Assembly: GCF_001761465.1 (NCBI RefSeq)
Contig: NZ_CP017479.1
Location: 2,418,001-2,482,000 of the forward strand
Length of the DNA: 64,000 nt
Direction of reading: 5' to 3'
Source: Flavobacterium gilvum
GTDB lineage: Bacteria > Bacteroidota > Bacteroidia > Flavobacteriales > Flavobacteriaceae
In this document: piece by piece, positions 33,731 through 42,127 of the stretch
Numbering within the stretch: position 1 is the stretch's first letter
How the letters are laid out: each line of letters opens with the position of its first letter
Translations under genes and position numbers: made by a program
The notes under the pieces: generated by a model
Database searches by the model: none
Told to the model about the DNA's origin: nothing
The model's input: only the letters and a program-made list of their open reading frames with translations

Positions 33731-34034
33731 TGTTGTGCGGTTTGTTGTTTTTATTTAACGGTGCAAATTTAGTTTAAATAAATAGTAAGAACAAATGTCA
33801 AAAGGAAAGTATTTTGTGAAAATTATAGAATTGAATGTTCACCGCAGATTCGCAGATTTTAGTCATTTAGAAAATTAGGACAATGCCTATTTGTTGAAAA
33901 TGATTTACGTTGTGTATCTTTGAAAGATGTAATATGCGGGATTAATAATGTTAAAAATAAGAACTTTGAGATTTCGAATACTTATGATTGCAGATCTGAG
34001 CTACCGGTTTGTCTATTAACTGTAAATTTTGCCT
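33731..34034. other. Gene-free divergent region between purL and the DUF6438 gene
   Basis: About 300 bp with the purL promoter at one end. A short fragment CACCGCAGATTCGCAGATTTT (33841-33861) looks like half of a dispersed repeat. No gene or hairpin of note lies in the rest. Confidence 0.5.
33764..33795 (-). promoter_or_regulatory. Promoter of purL
   Basis: On the minus strand the -33 element TTTG (33795-33792) and the -7 element TAAATTTG (33771-33764) are 20 bases apart, matching the Bacteroidota consensus TTTG-N19/20-TAnnTTTG. The -7 box is 34 bp upstream of the start codon. Confidence 0.75.
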
Positions 34035-34838
34035 ATGAAAACTGTCTTGACAATATTTTTACTTATAACAATTAATATTAGTTTTAGTCAAATAGAAAAA
34101 CTTAAAGGAAATTGGGTATCTGATATTAACGAATTTATTTCAATAAAAGACACTCTGAAATCTGAAAATTGGATTACAAATTCGCATTTAAGAAATGAAA
34201 ATTTTTATTTAAGTTTAAAAAATGACATTATTAGTTTTCAATCAAGATACTATTTTTCTGATAACATGGAAAAAATGTATACAAACAGGTATGATTTAAA
34301 AATTTTGAAATTAAATGACAGTATTCTAATTATTAAGCCTTCAAGCAAAAATTCAATTTCTTTTTTTGGAAAAGATAAGCCTCTTAAATTCATCAGGTAA
34401 GAATATATAAAGGACAAGGATTTTAAATTTGAAAAAATTATTTTCCATGCTTCAACTTGCTTTGGAACTTGCCCAGAAATAAACTTGGAAATTAATGCTG
34501 ACGAAAAGATAAAAATTAAAAGTCTTTTCTATAAAGCTGAACTGTTAAAAGACGATGTTCGCTCCGGAAGTTTTGTCGGACAACTAGACAATGAAACGTT
34601 TGAAGAATTAAAAAAGTTAATCATTCAGTCTAGATTAACTACTCATAATATTAATGATAAAGAATTGTGTTGTGATGGTGCGATTAAAACGATAATAACT
34701 TATCATAATGGAAAAAGAAATTATGTCAAAACAATGTTTGAACCTATGATTTTAGGAAAATTGATACATTTTTTATATGAAATTGACACTAAAGTAAATC
34801 TTGAAAAAACTAATATGAAATTCAAGTTCGAACAATAA
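34035..34838 (+). pseudogene. DUF6438-like exported protein split by an in-frame stop
   Basis: The ATG at 34035 starts a signal peptide (VLTIFLLITINISFSQ), and the frame stops at TAA 34398-34400. The same frame then stays open without a gap to 34838. Just after the stop comes FKFEKIIFHASTCFGTCPEI, with the CFGTCP hallmark that I associate with DUF6438, and then INADEKIKIKSLFYKAEL and a C-terminal domain with ELCCDGAIKTIITYHNGK. As the two halves lie in one frame and neither is complete, this looks like one gene of about 267 codons with a nonsense mutation. Otherwise it is translated as two separate products, or the base call is wrong. Confidence 0.68.
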
Positions 34839-34849
34839 GAATTTCAATC

Positions 34850-36361
34850 TTACTTCGGAAACGGTTTGCTTTGATAAGCGCCCAAATCGGGTGGTAAAGT
34901 TCTTGTGATTCCCAAAATATCAAGCGGAATTAAATAAGCCGAATTCCCTTTTGCGAAAGCGGGAGAAGTATTGTCAATATTGAAATTATTGATATTTGGG
35001 TTAAAGAATTTTGGGTCTTTGTTGAGGACAATACCGTTGTAATGCACCGGATCGGTATCGAATTGATAATCCGAATTGTTTGTTTTATTGGATTTTATCA
35101 AACAATTATTGAATTGGTATACAAAAGCAGCTCCTGATTTTTTGCCCAAAAGCATTTCATTAGAATACGAACCATAAATGATGCAATTGTTAAACGTGGC
35201 TGCTGTTAAATCTTTAGTTTCCGGCGTGGCGCCATCCAAATAATTACTAATATAAACTGCAAGCTGTTCTGGACTCGACCAATTGTTATTGAAAGTGGAG
35301 TGTGAGAATTTGTAATTTCCTCCGTAAGTACAAGCCAAACTGGCTTCACCTGCGTAGTTGATGACAATGTTTTCGGCTTCAATCATAGCATTTTTGGCTT
35401 GAATGCCAAAATGGGTACAATTGTAAATCTGCGTATTTTTTATTGGAGTTGCCTTTCCGTCATTGTCTTCAATCAATAAGCCAACGGTGGCGTTTTTCAG
35501 TGTTAGGTTTTGAATCGTACTATTGGTACTTCCTTTTTGTAGCCAAACGGTTCCCCATTGTCCCGGAACATAATTAAAATCAGGTTGCTGACGATTACCG
35601 CTGAAAATCACTTCGTTTTCTAATTTATCAGTCGTTGATTTCGTTCCGTTAATATGTATCGACGAATTTTTGGATACAATAAATCCCGAATTGGCATGAA
35701 AATATACTCTTGCTCCGGGTTCAAAAGTTACGGTTTCTCCCTCGGGAACGGCGGCGTATCCGTAAATCACATAGGGTTTTTTGTTGGTAAAAAGCAGTTC
35801 GTTTCCGTGAATTGGGTCATTTTTATCCAAATAAAAACCATATATTTTTTCATTGCCAATCGGGAGAGTTTCAGTGGTTCCATCGGCATTGCGGTTAGGA
35901 TACAATAAAATAGCGTCTTGAACCAAAGTTACCAATTCCACTTTTTGAAGATTGGCTCCGCTGTCAAATTCAATTTGGTCGGTATATAAAAATTCGGTTG
36001 GTGTAGAATTGTCGCTTTTCACGGTTGTTTCTATGAAAATGTACAAACTGTCTTTGGCTAATAATGTCACATTTTCGAATAATTTTCCTTGATTTCCCTG
36101 TGAGCCGTCAACGCTCATTCGGTATTTAGAATTTAAGCCTTTGGCAAATTTAATGACAGGAATATTGATGTCGTTTTTGGAATGATTGTAGACTTTCAGG
36201 GCATAAGTACTCGAACTCAAATTGGTGAAAATCGTATCCAAATAAACGGTGTCAGTCGAAAATCCCAATTCACCGTTACTGGCTACGGTTTCAAAATCGC
36301 TTCGGCAAGAGCAAAACAAAAGAGTCAATCCGATTAAAAACAGTAGGGTGATGCGTTGCAT
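34850..36361 (-). CDS. Right-handed parallel beta-helix lipoprotein
   Basis: Protein of 503 aa with a lipoprotein signal (LLFLIGLTLLFCSC, Cys19). Its N-terminal half is beta-rich (FSTDTVYLDTIFTNLSSSTY, residues 34-53). Then comes a region with VTFEPGARVYFHANSGFIVS, where a short strand-turn-strand theme repeats (QNLTLKNATVGLLIEDND, NTQIYNCTHFGIQAKNAMIE, FSHSTFNNNW, ATFNNCIIYGS), as in polymorphic outer-membrane proteins and polysaccharide-degrading beta-helix proteins. No catalytic site is seen. It is probably a cell-surface lipoprotein of unknown function. Confidence 0.78.
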   Translation of the reverse strand: MQRITLLFLIGLTLLFCSCRSDFETVASNGELGFSTDTVYLDTIFTNLSSSTYALKVYNHSKNDINIPVIKFAKGLNSKYRMSVDGSQGNQGKLFENVTLLAKDSLYIFIETTVKSDNSTPTEFLYTDQIEFDSGANLQKVELVTLVQDAILLYPNRNADGTTETLPIGNEKIYGFYLDKNDPIHGNELLFTNKKPYVIYGYAAVPEGETVTFEPGARVYFHANSGFIVSKNSSIHINGTKSTTDKLENEVIFSGNRQQPDFNYVPGQWGTVWLQKGSTNSTIQNLTLKNATVGLLIEDNDGKATPIKNTQIYNCTHFGIQAKNAMIEAENIVINYAGEASLACTYGGNYKFSHSTFNNNWSSPEQLAVYISNYLDGATPETKDLTAATFNNCIIYGSYSNEMLLGKKSGAAFVYQFNNCLIKSNKTNNSDYQFDTDPVHYNGIVLNKDPKFFNPNINNFNIDNTSPAFAKGNSAYLIPLDILGITRTLPPDLGAYQSKPFPK

Positions 36362-36511
36362 TTCGTTCTTTATTTTTTGTAAAAATAGTAATAAAAAAGT
36401 TTTAGGGATTTATTGAGAGCTTTTGCTTTTAGCAAGCTTTTTATTTTTTAATGACTAACCGTTAATAATACCAATCCAAAATATTATAAACTAAAGTTTT
36501 TTTCTCTTAAA

Positions 36512-36571
36512 ACCATTAAGAAATTAAGGTTCATTAAGGCTAAAACTTAATTTTCTTAATATCTTAATGGT
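36512..36571. repeat. Single copy of the ACCATTAAG hairpin unit
   Basis: ACCATTAAGAAATTAAGG on the left mirrors CTTAATATCTTAATGGT on the right; upstream TTTTTTTCTCTTAAA is the complement-like tail found in the 16.4 kb array. It is one isolated unit of that family, between the beta-helix gene and menI. Confidence 0.85.
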
Positions 36572-36673
36572 TAGAAAAGACAATCTTTTTTTTTAGTGTG
36601 CTTAGCGGACAGTCATTTATTTCTTTTTTGAATTGTCAATTTAGCGTATTTTTACAACCTGTAAAATAATGAT

Positions 36674-37102
36674 ATGACAATAGACAAAGATAAAATACTC
36701 GAATATTGCAAACAGTTTTCCAAAAACACTTTGATGGAAACTCTGAATATCGAGTTTATAGATGCCGGCGAAGGTTTTCTTGTTGCCAAAATGCCCGTGA
36801 ATCCTTCTGTCCATCAGCCAATGGGATTGTTGCACGGAGGTGCTTCGGTGGCATTGGCGGAAAGTGTGGGTAGTGCCGCTTCGCATTTTTTTATTGATGC
36901 AAAAGAACAGGAAGTGCGCGGAATCGAAATTTCGGCAAATCATTTGAAAAGTATTCGCGAAGGCGTTGTTTTCGGTACAGCCCGAATTATTCACAAAGGA
37001 AGAAGTTTGCATCTTTGGGAAATTAAAATCACCGATGAAGAAGGAAATTTGATTTCGCTTTGTAAATTGACAAACATAGTTTTGACGAAAGAGAAAAAAT
37101 AA
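36674..37102 (+). CDS. menI: PaaI-family hotdog thioesterase, probably DHNA-CoA thioesterase
   Basis: A 142 aa single-hotdog acyl-CoA thioesterase. Its conserved part is VHQPMGLLHGGASVALAESV (residues 49-68), with HGG and the catalytic Glu, and then EISANHLKSIREGVVFGTA. It lies one base upstream of menF. DHNA-CoA hydrolysis by MenI is a menaquinone step, so the neighbourhood points to this job, but the family also hydrolyses other aryl-CoA esters. The start at 36674 follows a plausible weak promoter; no SD is seen, as usual in this group. Confidence 0.72.
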   Translation: MTIDKDKILEYCKQFSKNTLMETLNIEFIDAGEGFLVAKMPVNPSVHQPMGLLHGGASVALAESVGSAASHFFIDAKEQEVRGIEISANHLKSIREGVVFGTARIIHKGRSLHLWEIKITDEEGNLISLCKLTNIVLTKEKK

Positions 37103-37103
37103 T

Positions 37104-38183
37104 ATGAGTGTTTTTTTTGAAAAAGTAATACTGCAACAACAGCAAAACTTGCCTTTTGTGTTGTATTGTAAACCCAATTCGGATACCATAATCGGGATGT
37201 TTCAACAAAACGATAATTTGTATGAGGCAGTTGATTTTACCGAAAAAGGGTTTGTTTTTTCTTCTTTTGACGGAAATAAAACTTTTTTAATCCCCGAAAA
37301 TGAATCCAAAATTCTTGGAGTTGTTTGGGAGAAAGAAGAATTTGAATTTTCTGAATACATAAAGCAAATTCCTAATGTATCGAATAAAAATAATTTTGAA
37401 AGTATTGTAGCCAAAGGAATTCAAGCCATAGAAAATAATGAATTCAAAAAGGTGGTTCTTTCCCGCAAAGAAACAATTGAATTGGAAAATTTTGATTTGG
37501 TTGTGACTTTCAAAAAATTAATACAATTGTATCCTACGGCTTGTGTGTATTGTTTCTATCACCCAAAAGTTGGAATCTGGATGGGCGCCACTCCAGAACA
37601 ATTGGTGAAAGCCAATGTCAATGTATTTGAAACAATGGCTTTGGCGGGGACACAAAAAGATTATGGTTCGGAGGAAATTGTTTGGGGACAGAAAGAAAAA
37701 GAAGAACAGCAATTTGTTACAGATTATATCGTAGAACAACTGAATGAAGTTGCTTTGGAGGTATCCGTTACAGAACCGTATAGTCTTAAAGCGGGGAGTA
37801 TTTGGCATTTGAAAAGCGATATTTGGGGAGTTTTGAATGCAGGTTTCAGTTTGAAGCAAGTGGTTCAATTGTTGCATCCAACTCCTGCAGTTTGCGGATT
37901 GCCAAAAGAAGCTTCGAAAAGGTTTATTTTGGAAAATGAAAATTACGACCGAACATTTTACACTGGATTTTTAGGGGAATTGAACAGTAGTTTTGCAGTA
38001 GATTCGGTTAGTTCAAGTTTGTTTGTTAATTTGCGTTGTATGGAAATTGAAATTGATGCGGAGCAGCATACCGCTAAAGCTAATTTGTTCATGGGTTGTG
38101 GTATCACAAAAGACAGTATTCCTGAAAAAGAGTGGGAGGAAAGTGTGAACAAGTCAATGACGATGAAAAAAGTATTAAAATAG
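37104..38183 (+). CDS. menF: Isochorismate synthase
   Basis: Converts chorismate to isochorismate at the start of menaquinone synthesis. It is 359 aa with the chorismate-binding domain: KKVVLSRKETIEL (about residues 114-126), WMGATPEQLV, TMALAGTQ, a catalytic Lys/Glu region HLKSDIWGVL, HPTPAVCGLPKEAS and the closing YDRTFYTGFLGE. The N-terminal 110 residues are a family-typical extra region. It follows the thioesterase with one base between, so they are translated together. Entry to siderophore synthesis is possible, but no such genes are near. Confidence 0.9.
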   Translation: MSVFFEKVILQQQQNLPFVLYCKPNSDTIIGMFQQNDNLYEAVDFTEKGFVFSSFDGNKTFLIPENESKILGVVWEKEEFEFSEYIKQIPNVSNKNNFESIVAKGIQAIENNEFKKVVLSRKETIELENFDLVVTFKKLIQLYPTACVYCFYHPKVGIWMGATPEQLVKANVNVFETMALAGTQKDYGSEEIVWGQKEKEEQQFVTDYIVEQLNEVALEVSVTEPYSLKAGSIWHLKSDIWGVLNAGFSLKQVVQLLHPTPAVCGLPKEASKRFILENENYDRTFYTGFLGELNSSFAVDSVSSSLFVNLRCMEIEIDAEQHTAKANLFMGCGITKDSIPEKEWEESVNKSMTMKKVLK

Positions 38184-38200
38184 TTTTAAAATTGTTTCAA

Positions 38201-38243
38201 GTTTAAGGTTTAAAGTTTCAAACATTAACCTTAAACTTTAAAC
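38201..38243. repeat. Short imperfect inverted repeat (TTTAAGGTTTAAAG)
   Basis: GTTTAAGGTTTAAAGTTT is loosely mirrored by ACCTTAAACTTTAAAC in the 84 bp between menF and bshB1. It could be a weak hairpin at the end of menF. Confidence 0.5.
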
Positions 38244-38267
38244 AAAAGGAACAAATTACAAAAAGAT

Positions 38268-38984
38268 ATGAAATTAGATATACTCGCTTTTGGAGCGCAC
38301 CCAGATGATGTGGAATTGGGTTGTTCCGGAACAATTTTAAAAGAGATTTCTTTGGGGAAAAAGGTTGGAATTGTCGATTTGACACGCGGGGAACTCGGAA
38401 CCCGTGGTTCTGCCGAAATTAGAGATGAAGAAGCGAATGCCGCTGCAGAAATTTTAGGTGTTTCTGTTCGCGAGAATCTGAATATGAGAGATGGTTTTTT
38501 TGTCAATAACGAAAAGCACCAACTCGAAATTATAAAGATGATTCGAAAGTATCAACCTGAAATTGTATTGTGCAATGCGATAGACGACAGACATATCGAT
38601 CACGGAAAAGGAAGTAAATTAGTTTCGGATGCTTGTTTTTTGTCTGGTTTGGTGAAAATAGAAACGGTTTTGGATGGCAAAATCCAAAAAGCTTGGAGAC
38701 CCAAAGTGGTGTATCATTATATACAATGGAAAAATATAGAACCTGATTTTGTTGTTGACATCACCGGATTTACCGATAAGAAAATAGAATCTATTTTGGC
38801 GTATCGTTCTCAGTTTTATGATCCAAATTCCAAAGAACCAGAGTCGCCGATTTCGAGCAAAAACTTTCTGGAAAGTCTTAATTACCGTTCCAGGGATTTA
38901 GGAAGGCTTACTGGTGTCGAGTATGCCGAAGGTTTTACAGTCGAAAGATATTTGGCAGTCAATAGCTTAGGTGATTTGAAGTAA
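38268..38984 (+). CDS. bshB1: N-acetyl-alpha-D-glucosaminyl L-malate deacetylase BshB1
   Basis: Second step of bacillithiol synthesis: removes the acetyl group of GlcNAc-malate. The LmbE/PIG-L fold shows the zinc motif FGAHPDDVELGCSGT (residues 7-21; His10, Asp13), then GTRGSAEIRDEEANAAAEILG, IDDRHIDHGKGS (second His cluster) and DITGFTDKKIESILAYRSQF. It is 238 aa, typical for BshB1. Bacillithiol is the main low-molecular-weight thiol in many Bacteroidota, which fits the organism call. The other genes, bshA and bshC, are not in this window. Confidence 0.92.
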   Translation: MKLDILAFGAHPDDVELGCSGTILKEISLGKKVGIVDLTRGELGTRGSAEIRDEEANAAAEILGVSVRENLNMRDGFFVNNEKHQLEIIKMIRKYQPEIVLCNAIDDRHIDHGKGSKLVSDACFLSGLVKIETVLDGKIQKAWRPKVVYHYIQWKNIEPDFVVDITGFTDKKIESILAYRSQFYDPNSKEPESPISSKNFLESLNYRSRDLGRLTGVEYAEGFTVERYLAVNSLGDLK

Positions 38985-39011
38985 AATTGCCAATTTTTTT
39001 TTGATTTTTTG

Positions 39012-39042
39012 TTTGCAGAAGCAAACATTTGTTCTATATTTG
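39012..39042 (+). promoter_or_regulatory. Promoter of tRNA-His
   Basis: The -33 element TTTG (39012-39015) and the -7 element TATATTTG (39035-39042) are separated by 19 bases, a textbook Bacteroidota promoter. Transcription should start near 39048, about 14 bp before the mature tRNA. Confidence 0.82.
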
Positions 39043-39061
39043 CAACCGATAACCAGAAATG

Positions 39062-39135
39062 GTGGTTGTAGCTCAGCTGGTTAGAGTAGCGGTTTGTGGT
39101 GCCGCGGGTCGCCGGTTCGAACCCGGTCAGCCACC
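39062..39135 (+). tRNA. tRNA-His (anticodon GTG)
   Basis: A complete cloverleaf: acceptor stem GTGGTTG / CAGCCAC, D-arm with AGCTCAGCTGGTTAGAGTAG, anticodon loop TTGTGGT (GTG), T-arm with CCGGTTCGAACCCGG. The base before (G at 39061) pairs with C at 39135 as the G-1 characteristic of tRNA-His. No CCA is encoded beyond that C. A terminator follows at 39144. Confidence 0.95.
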
Positions 39136-39143
39136 CAGAATAT

Positions 39144-39173
39144 AAAGCCTTGAAGAAATTCAAGGCTTTTTTT
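39144..39173 (+). terminator. Terminator of tRNA-His
   Basis: Stem AAAGCCTTGAA / TTCAAGGCTTT with a short loop, followed by a T run. Confidence 0.85.
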
Positions 39174-39286
39174 GTGTGGTATATTTTCTTTCAAAATAAA
39201 TATTAGTTTATTGATTCAAAATAGATTAGTTTTTCTTAAATTGCTTATTCTAAACTTTCAAATAAATAATTTAAAAAATAATATCT

Positions 39287-39616
39287 ATGGGAACATTTTT
39301 AGTAAGCAAAAGAAAAAATGATGAATTTCAGTTTGTATTAAAAGCAGGAAACGGACAAGTTATTCTTGCGAGCGAAGGATATACAACCAAAGCTGCCTGT
39401 GAAAACGGAATAGAATCTGTGAGGAAAAATTCTCAAGACGATGCACGATTTGATAGATTGGAAGCCAAAAACGGAAAACCTTATTTCAATCTTAAAGCTT
39501 CAAACGGACAAATAATTGGCAATAGTGAAATGTACGAATCGGTTGCGGCACGTGATAATGGAATTGAATCGGTAAAGAAAAATGCTCCTGATGCCGATGT
39601 GAAAGAAGATTTGTAG
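39287..39616 (+). CDS. YegP/DUF1508 family protein, two tandem repeats
   Basis: A 109 aa cytoplasmic protein made of two copies of the DUF1508 unit, about residues 3-47 (QFVLKAGNGQVILASEGYTT) and 54-98 (YFNLKASNGQIIGNSEMYES), each ending in NGIESV-KKN or NGIESVRKN. The fold is known from structures of E. coli YegP; the function is not established, but members are often stress-related. It is a monocistronic gene between tRNA-His and a kinase. A bidirectional terminator follows it. Confidence 0.9.
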   Translation: MGTFLVSKRKNDEFQFVLKAGNGQVILASEGYTTKAACENGIESVRKNSQDDARFDRLEAKNGKPYFNLKASNGQIIGNSEMYESVAARDNGIESVKKNAPDADVKEDL

Positions 39617-39639
39617 TTGGTTCTACAATTTGTATATAA

Positions 39640-39676
39640 AAAAAGAGTTTTGAATTGTTTCAAAACTCTTTTTTTA
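39640..39676. terminator. Bidirectional terminator between YegP and the histidine kinase
   Basis: Stem AAAAGAGTTTTGAA / TTTCAAAACTCTTTT with a short loop, followed by T runs on both strands. It serves the two converging genes. Confidence 0.82.
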
Positions 39677-39681
39677 TAGAA

Positions 39682-40797
39682 TTAATTCAATTCTTTTTTG
39701 AATGATATGGTAAAGGTTGTCCCTTTGTTTATAGTGCTTTCTACATCAATTTTACCTCCTAAACTTGTTATATGACTGTTTACCAAATATAGACCAATGC
39801 CTTTGCTGTCGATGTGGTTGTGGAATTTTTGGTGCAACCCAAATATTTTGTCTTTTACCATTTTCATGTCAAAACCGCTGCCATTGTCTGAAAAAATCAA
39901 TTGATTAATTCCATCGTTATCTCTTGAAGAAATTGAAATAACCGGAGAATGACCCGGTTGCGCATACTTGATGGAATTGGTTATCAAATTGAGGTATATG
40001 CTTTCTAAATACGCTTTGTTGAAATTAATTTTTTCAATTTCGGAGAAATCAACATTAATCACTGTTTTTGAGTTTTGTATTAATGAATTAATGGAACGTG
40101 TCACTGTGTTGAGACATTCATTCAAATCTAGTTCTTCAATTTGAGCAATGGTTCTGTCTTCCATAATTAAAACGTCAACATAGTCATTCAGAGTTTGTTT
40201 TAAAGTTTCACATGCGATTTTCATCATTTCGATGAATTCTAATGTTTCTGAATCTTCAATTTTTGAAATATCCAATAGATCAAAAATTGACAGCAGATTG
40301 TTTACCGGTGATCTTAAATCATGGGAGCTGGTGAAACTTAATTTTTTGAGGTCTGAATTTATGGTAGTGATTTTTTTTAGAAGTTGATTTCGTTCTTCCT
40401 CTATTTTTTTGGTGTGTGTAATGTTTTTTGCTATTGCATAAACCAATTTTTCGTCCTCTACAGGCATTGATGTCCATGAAAGCCAAACGATTTCACCATT
40501 TTTTGTTACGTAACGATTTTCAAAGTGGAATAGAGGTTTGTTATTATGAAGTTGATTTCTGACTTTTGCAGTGATATCCTTGTCTTCATGGTAAACAAAA
40601 TCATTGATTGGTCTAGAAAATAATTCTTCGTTTGTATAACCTAATAATTGAGAAACAGCAGGATTTATTTTTTTAAAAAAACCATCAAATCCTGCTATGC
40701 ATAACAAATCTGCGGATAGTTCAAAAAAATGCTCAAAAATATAATTGCTGTTTGGAATTGGATTTTGTTTTTCTGCCATTATCTCATTTTTTGTCAA
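39682..40797 (-). CDS. PAS-domain sensor histidine kinase
   Basis: Soluble (no transmembrane helix) two-component kinase of 371 aa. A PAS domain covers residues about 20-125 (FELSADLLCIAGFDGFFKKI, ENRYVTKNGEIVWLSW). The phosphoacceptor His lies in SFTSSHDLRSPVNNLL (near 159), and the ATP domain shows the N box NLITNSIKYAQ, LIFSDNGSGFDMK and KGIGLYLVNS near the end. No response regulator is adjacent, so it is an orphan. The start may be at Met7 (40779). The signal it senses is unknown. Confidence 0.9.
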   Translation of the reverse strand: MTKNEIMAEKQNPIPNSNYIFEHFFELSADLLCIAGFDGFFKKINPAVSQLLGYTNEELFSRPINDFVYHEDKDITAKVRNQLHNNKPLFHFENRYVTKNGEIVWLSWTSMPVEDEKLVYAIAKNITHTKKIEEERNQLLKKITTINSDLKKLSFTSSHDLRSPVNNLLSIFDLLDISKIEDSETLEFIEMMKIACETLKQTLNDYVDVLIMEDRTIAQIEELDLNECLNTVTRSINSLIQNSKTVINVDFSEIEKINFNKAYLESIYLNLITNSIKYAQPGHSPVISISSRDNDGINQLIFSDNGSGFDMKMVKDKIFGLHQKFHNHIDSKGIGLYLVNSHITSLGGKIDVESTINKGTTFTISFKKELN

Positions 40798-41021
40798 TAA
40801 TAGAAAAGGAGTAATAGCAAAGTCTATTTTCCCTTTGATTCGTTTGTTGGGGTTTTTAAGTGTCTAGCGGGCTAATTTACATATCGTTTAATTGAACTCC
40901 AAATTTATTAATCGTTAGAATATATTATAGATAAAAAGGTTTAAAAGGATTGGGTATTAATTTTTAAAGTTTATTGGTTCTAAAAAATAAATGAAAATTT
41001 AAACAGAAGGCAGCTTAAAAA

Positions 41022-41059
41022 AAACAACGAGCTTTGAAGCAATTCAAAGCTCGTTGTTT
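41022..41059 (-). terminator. Terminator after M28 peptidase 1
   Basis: A 17 bp perfect stem (AAACAACGAGCTTTGAA / TTCAAAGCTCGTTGTTT) with a 4-base loop, in the gene-free region between the kinase and peptidase genes; T runs follow on both strands. Confidence 0.85.
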
Positions 41060-41078
41060 TTTTATTTTATTACTGAAT

Positions 41079-42095
41079 TTATTTTATTGGTTTATCCACC
41101 ACAATTCTTTCAGGTCTGTTTGCCAACTCCCACGCTATTACAAAAGCCAATTGAGCTCTTTTTGCCAAGGCGTCATATTCTATTTTATTGGGTTCATCTG
41201 TTTTTTGGTGATAATCTTCATGAACTCCGTTGAAAAGGAATACGGCAGGAATGCCAAATTTTGCAAAATTATAATGGTCTGAACGTTCGTAAAAGTGATT
41301 TGGATCTTTTGGGTCATTGAATTTAAAATCCAGATCCAACTGAGTGTATTTCTTATTTTGTTCAACGGTGATGTTGTGTAAATCGGTTGATAATCTATCA
41401 GCTCCAATTACATAAACATATTTGTTGGTATCAGAGTGATCGATATCGCGACGGCCTATCATATCAATGTTGATATCGGCCACCGTGTTGGCAATTGGGA
41501 ACAATGGGTGCTCAGAATAGTAGCGCGATCCGTGCAAACCATGTTCTTCTCCGGTTACGTGAAGGAACAAAATAGAACGTTTGGGCCCGTGACCTTCTTT
41601 TTTTGCTTTTTGAAAAGCTTCTGCTATTTGTAGAATTGCAACCGTTCCAGAACCATCATCATCGGCTCCATTATAGATTTCGCCATTCTTGATTCCTACG
41701 TGGTCATAATGAGCAGAAATTACCAAAACTTCTTCGGGTTTTTCAGAGCCTTCAATGTACGCCCAAATGTTTTCAGAATCAGGCAGGTTTTCATTGCGTT
41801 TAGCATTCAGGTAAGATGCTGGAACAGGCTGATAATAGCTCGTAGCTCCTTTTGGAAAAGGGATTTTGCTTTTTTTGTATTGTTCGATAAGATAATTTCC
41901 GGCTTTCTTTTGTCCTTTGGAACCCGTGTCGCGACCTTCCATCTCATCAGAAGCAACGATATAAAGTTTGGTTTTTAGTTTTTCTGCCGTTATGGTGTTC
42001 ATGAACCTCGTTGGGTCCTCTTTATTGACATCATTTTTTTGGGCAAAACAGGAAAGCGTTGCTACAAACAATAAGAGAGTTAAGTTTTTTTTCAT
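41079..42095 (-). CDS. M28-family zinc peptidase, exported
   Basis: Secreted or periplasmic aminopeptidase-type enzyme of 338 aa, with a signal peptide (LTLLLFVATLSCFA). The two-zinc site is clear: His in SAHYDHVGIK, Asp in YNGADDDGSGTVA, Glu-Glu in VTGEEHGLHGSRY, Asp in INIDMIGRRDID and His in DYHQKTDEPNKIEY. It belongs to the Aminopeptidase-S/bacterial leucyl aminopeptidase-like group. It lies 32 bp downstream of the dienelactone hydrolase gene on the same strand, so the two may share a transcript. Confidence 0.9.
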   Translation of the reverse strand: MKKNLTLLLFVATLSCFAQKNDVNKEDPTRFMNTITAEKLKTKLYIVASDEMEGRDTGSKGQKKAGNYLIEQYKKSKIPFPKGATSYYQPVPASYLNAKRNENLPDSENIWAYIEGSEKPEEVLVISAHYDHVGIKNGEIYNGADDDGSGTVAILQIAEAFQKAKKEGHGPKRSILFLHVTGEEHGLHGSRYYSEHPLFPIANTVADINIDMIGRRDIDHSDTNKYVYVIGADRLSTDLHNITVEQNKKYTQLDLDFKFNDPKDPNHFYERSDHYNFAKFGIPAVFLFNGVHEDYHQKTDEPNKIEYDALAKRAQLAFVIAWELANRPERIVVDKPIK

Positions 42096-42127
42096 TTAAG
42101 AATTTTAGTGATTAGTAATTACTTTTT

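Noticed and set aside
33731..33770. Purine riboswitch before purL
   Set aside because: The leader is only about 25-30 nt long by the predicted promoter, too short for an aptamer.
36641..37189. Minus-strand ORF of 182 codons over menI
   Set aside because: It is antisense to a gene with a conserved hotdog motif and extends into menF; a shadow.
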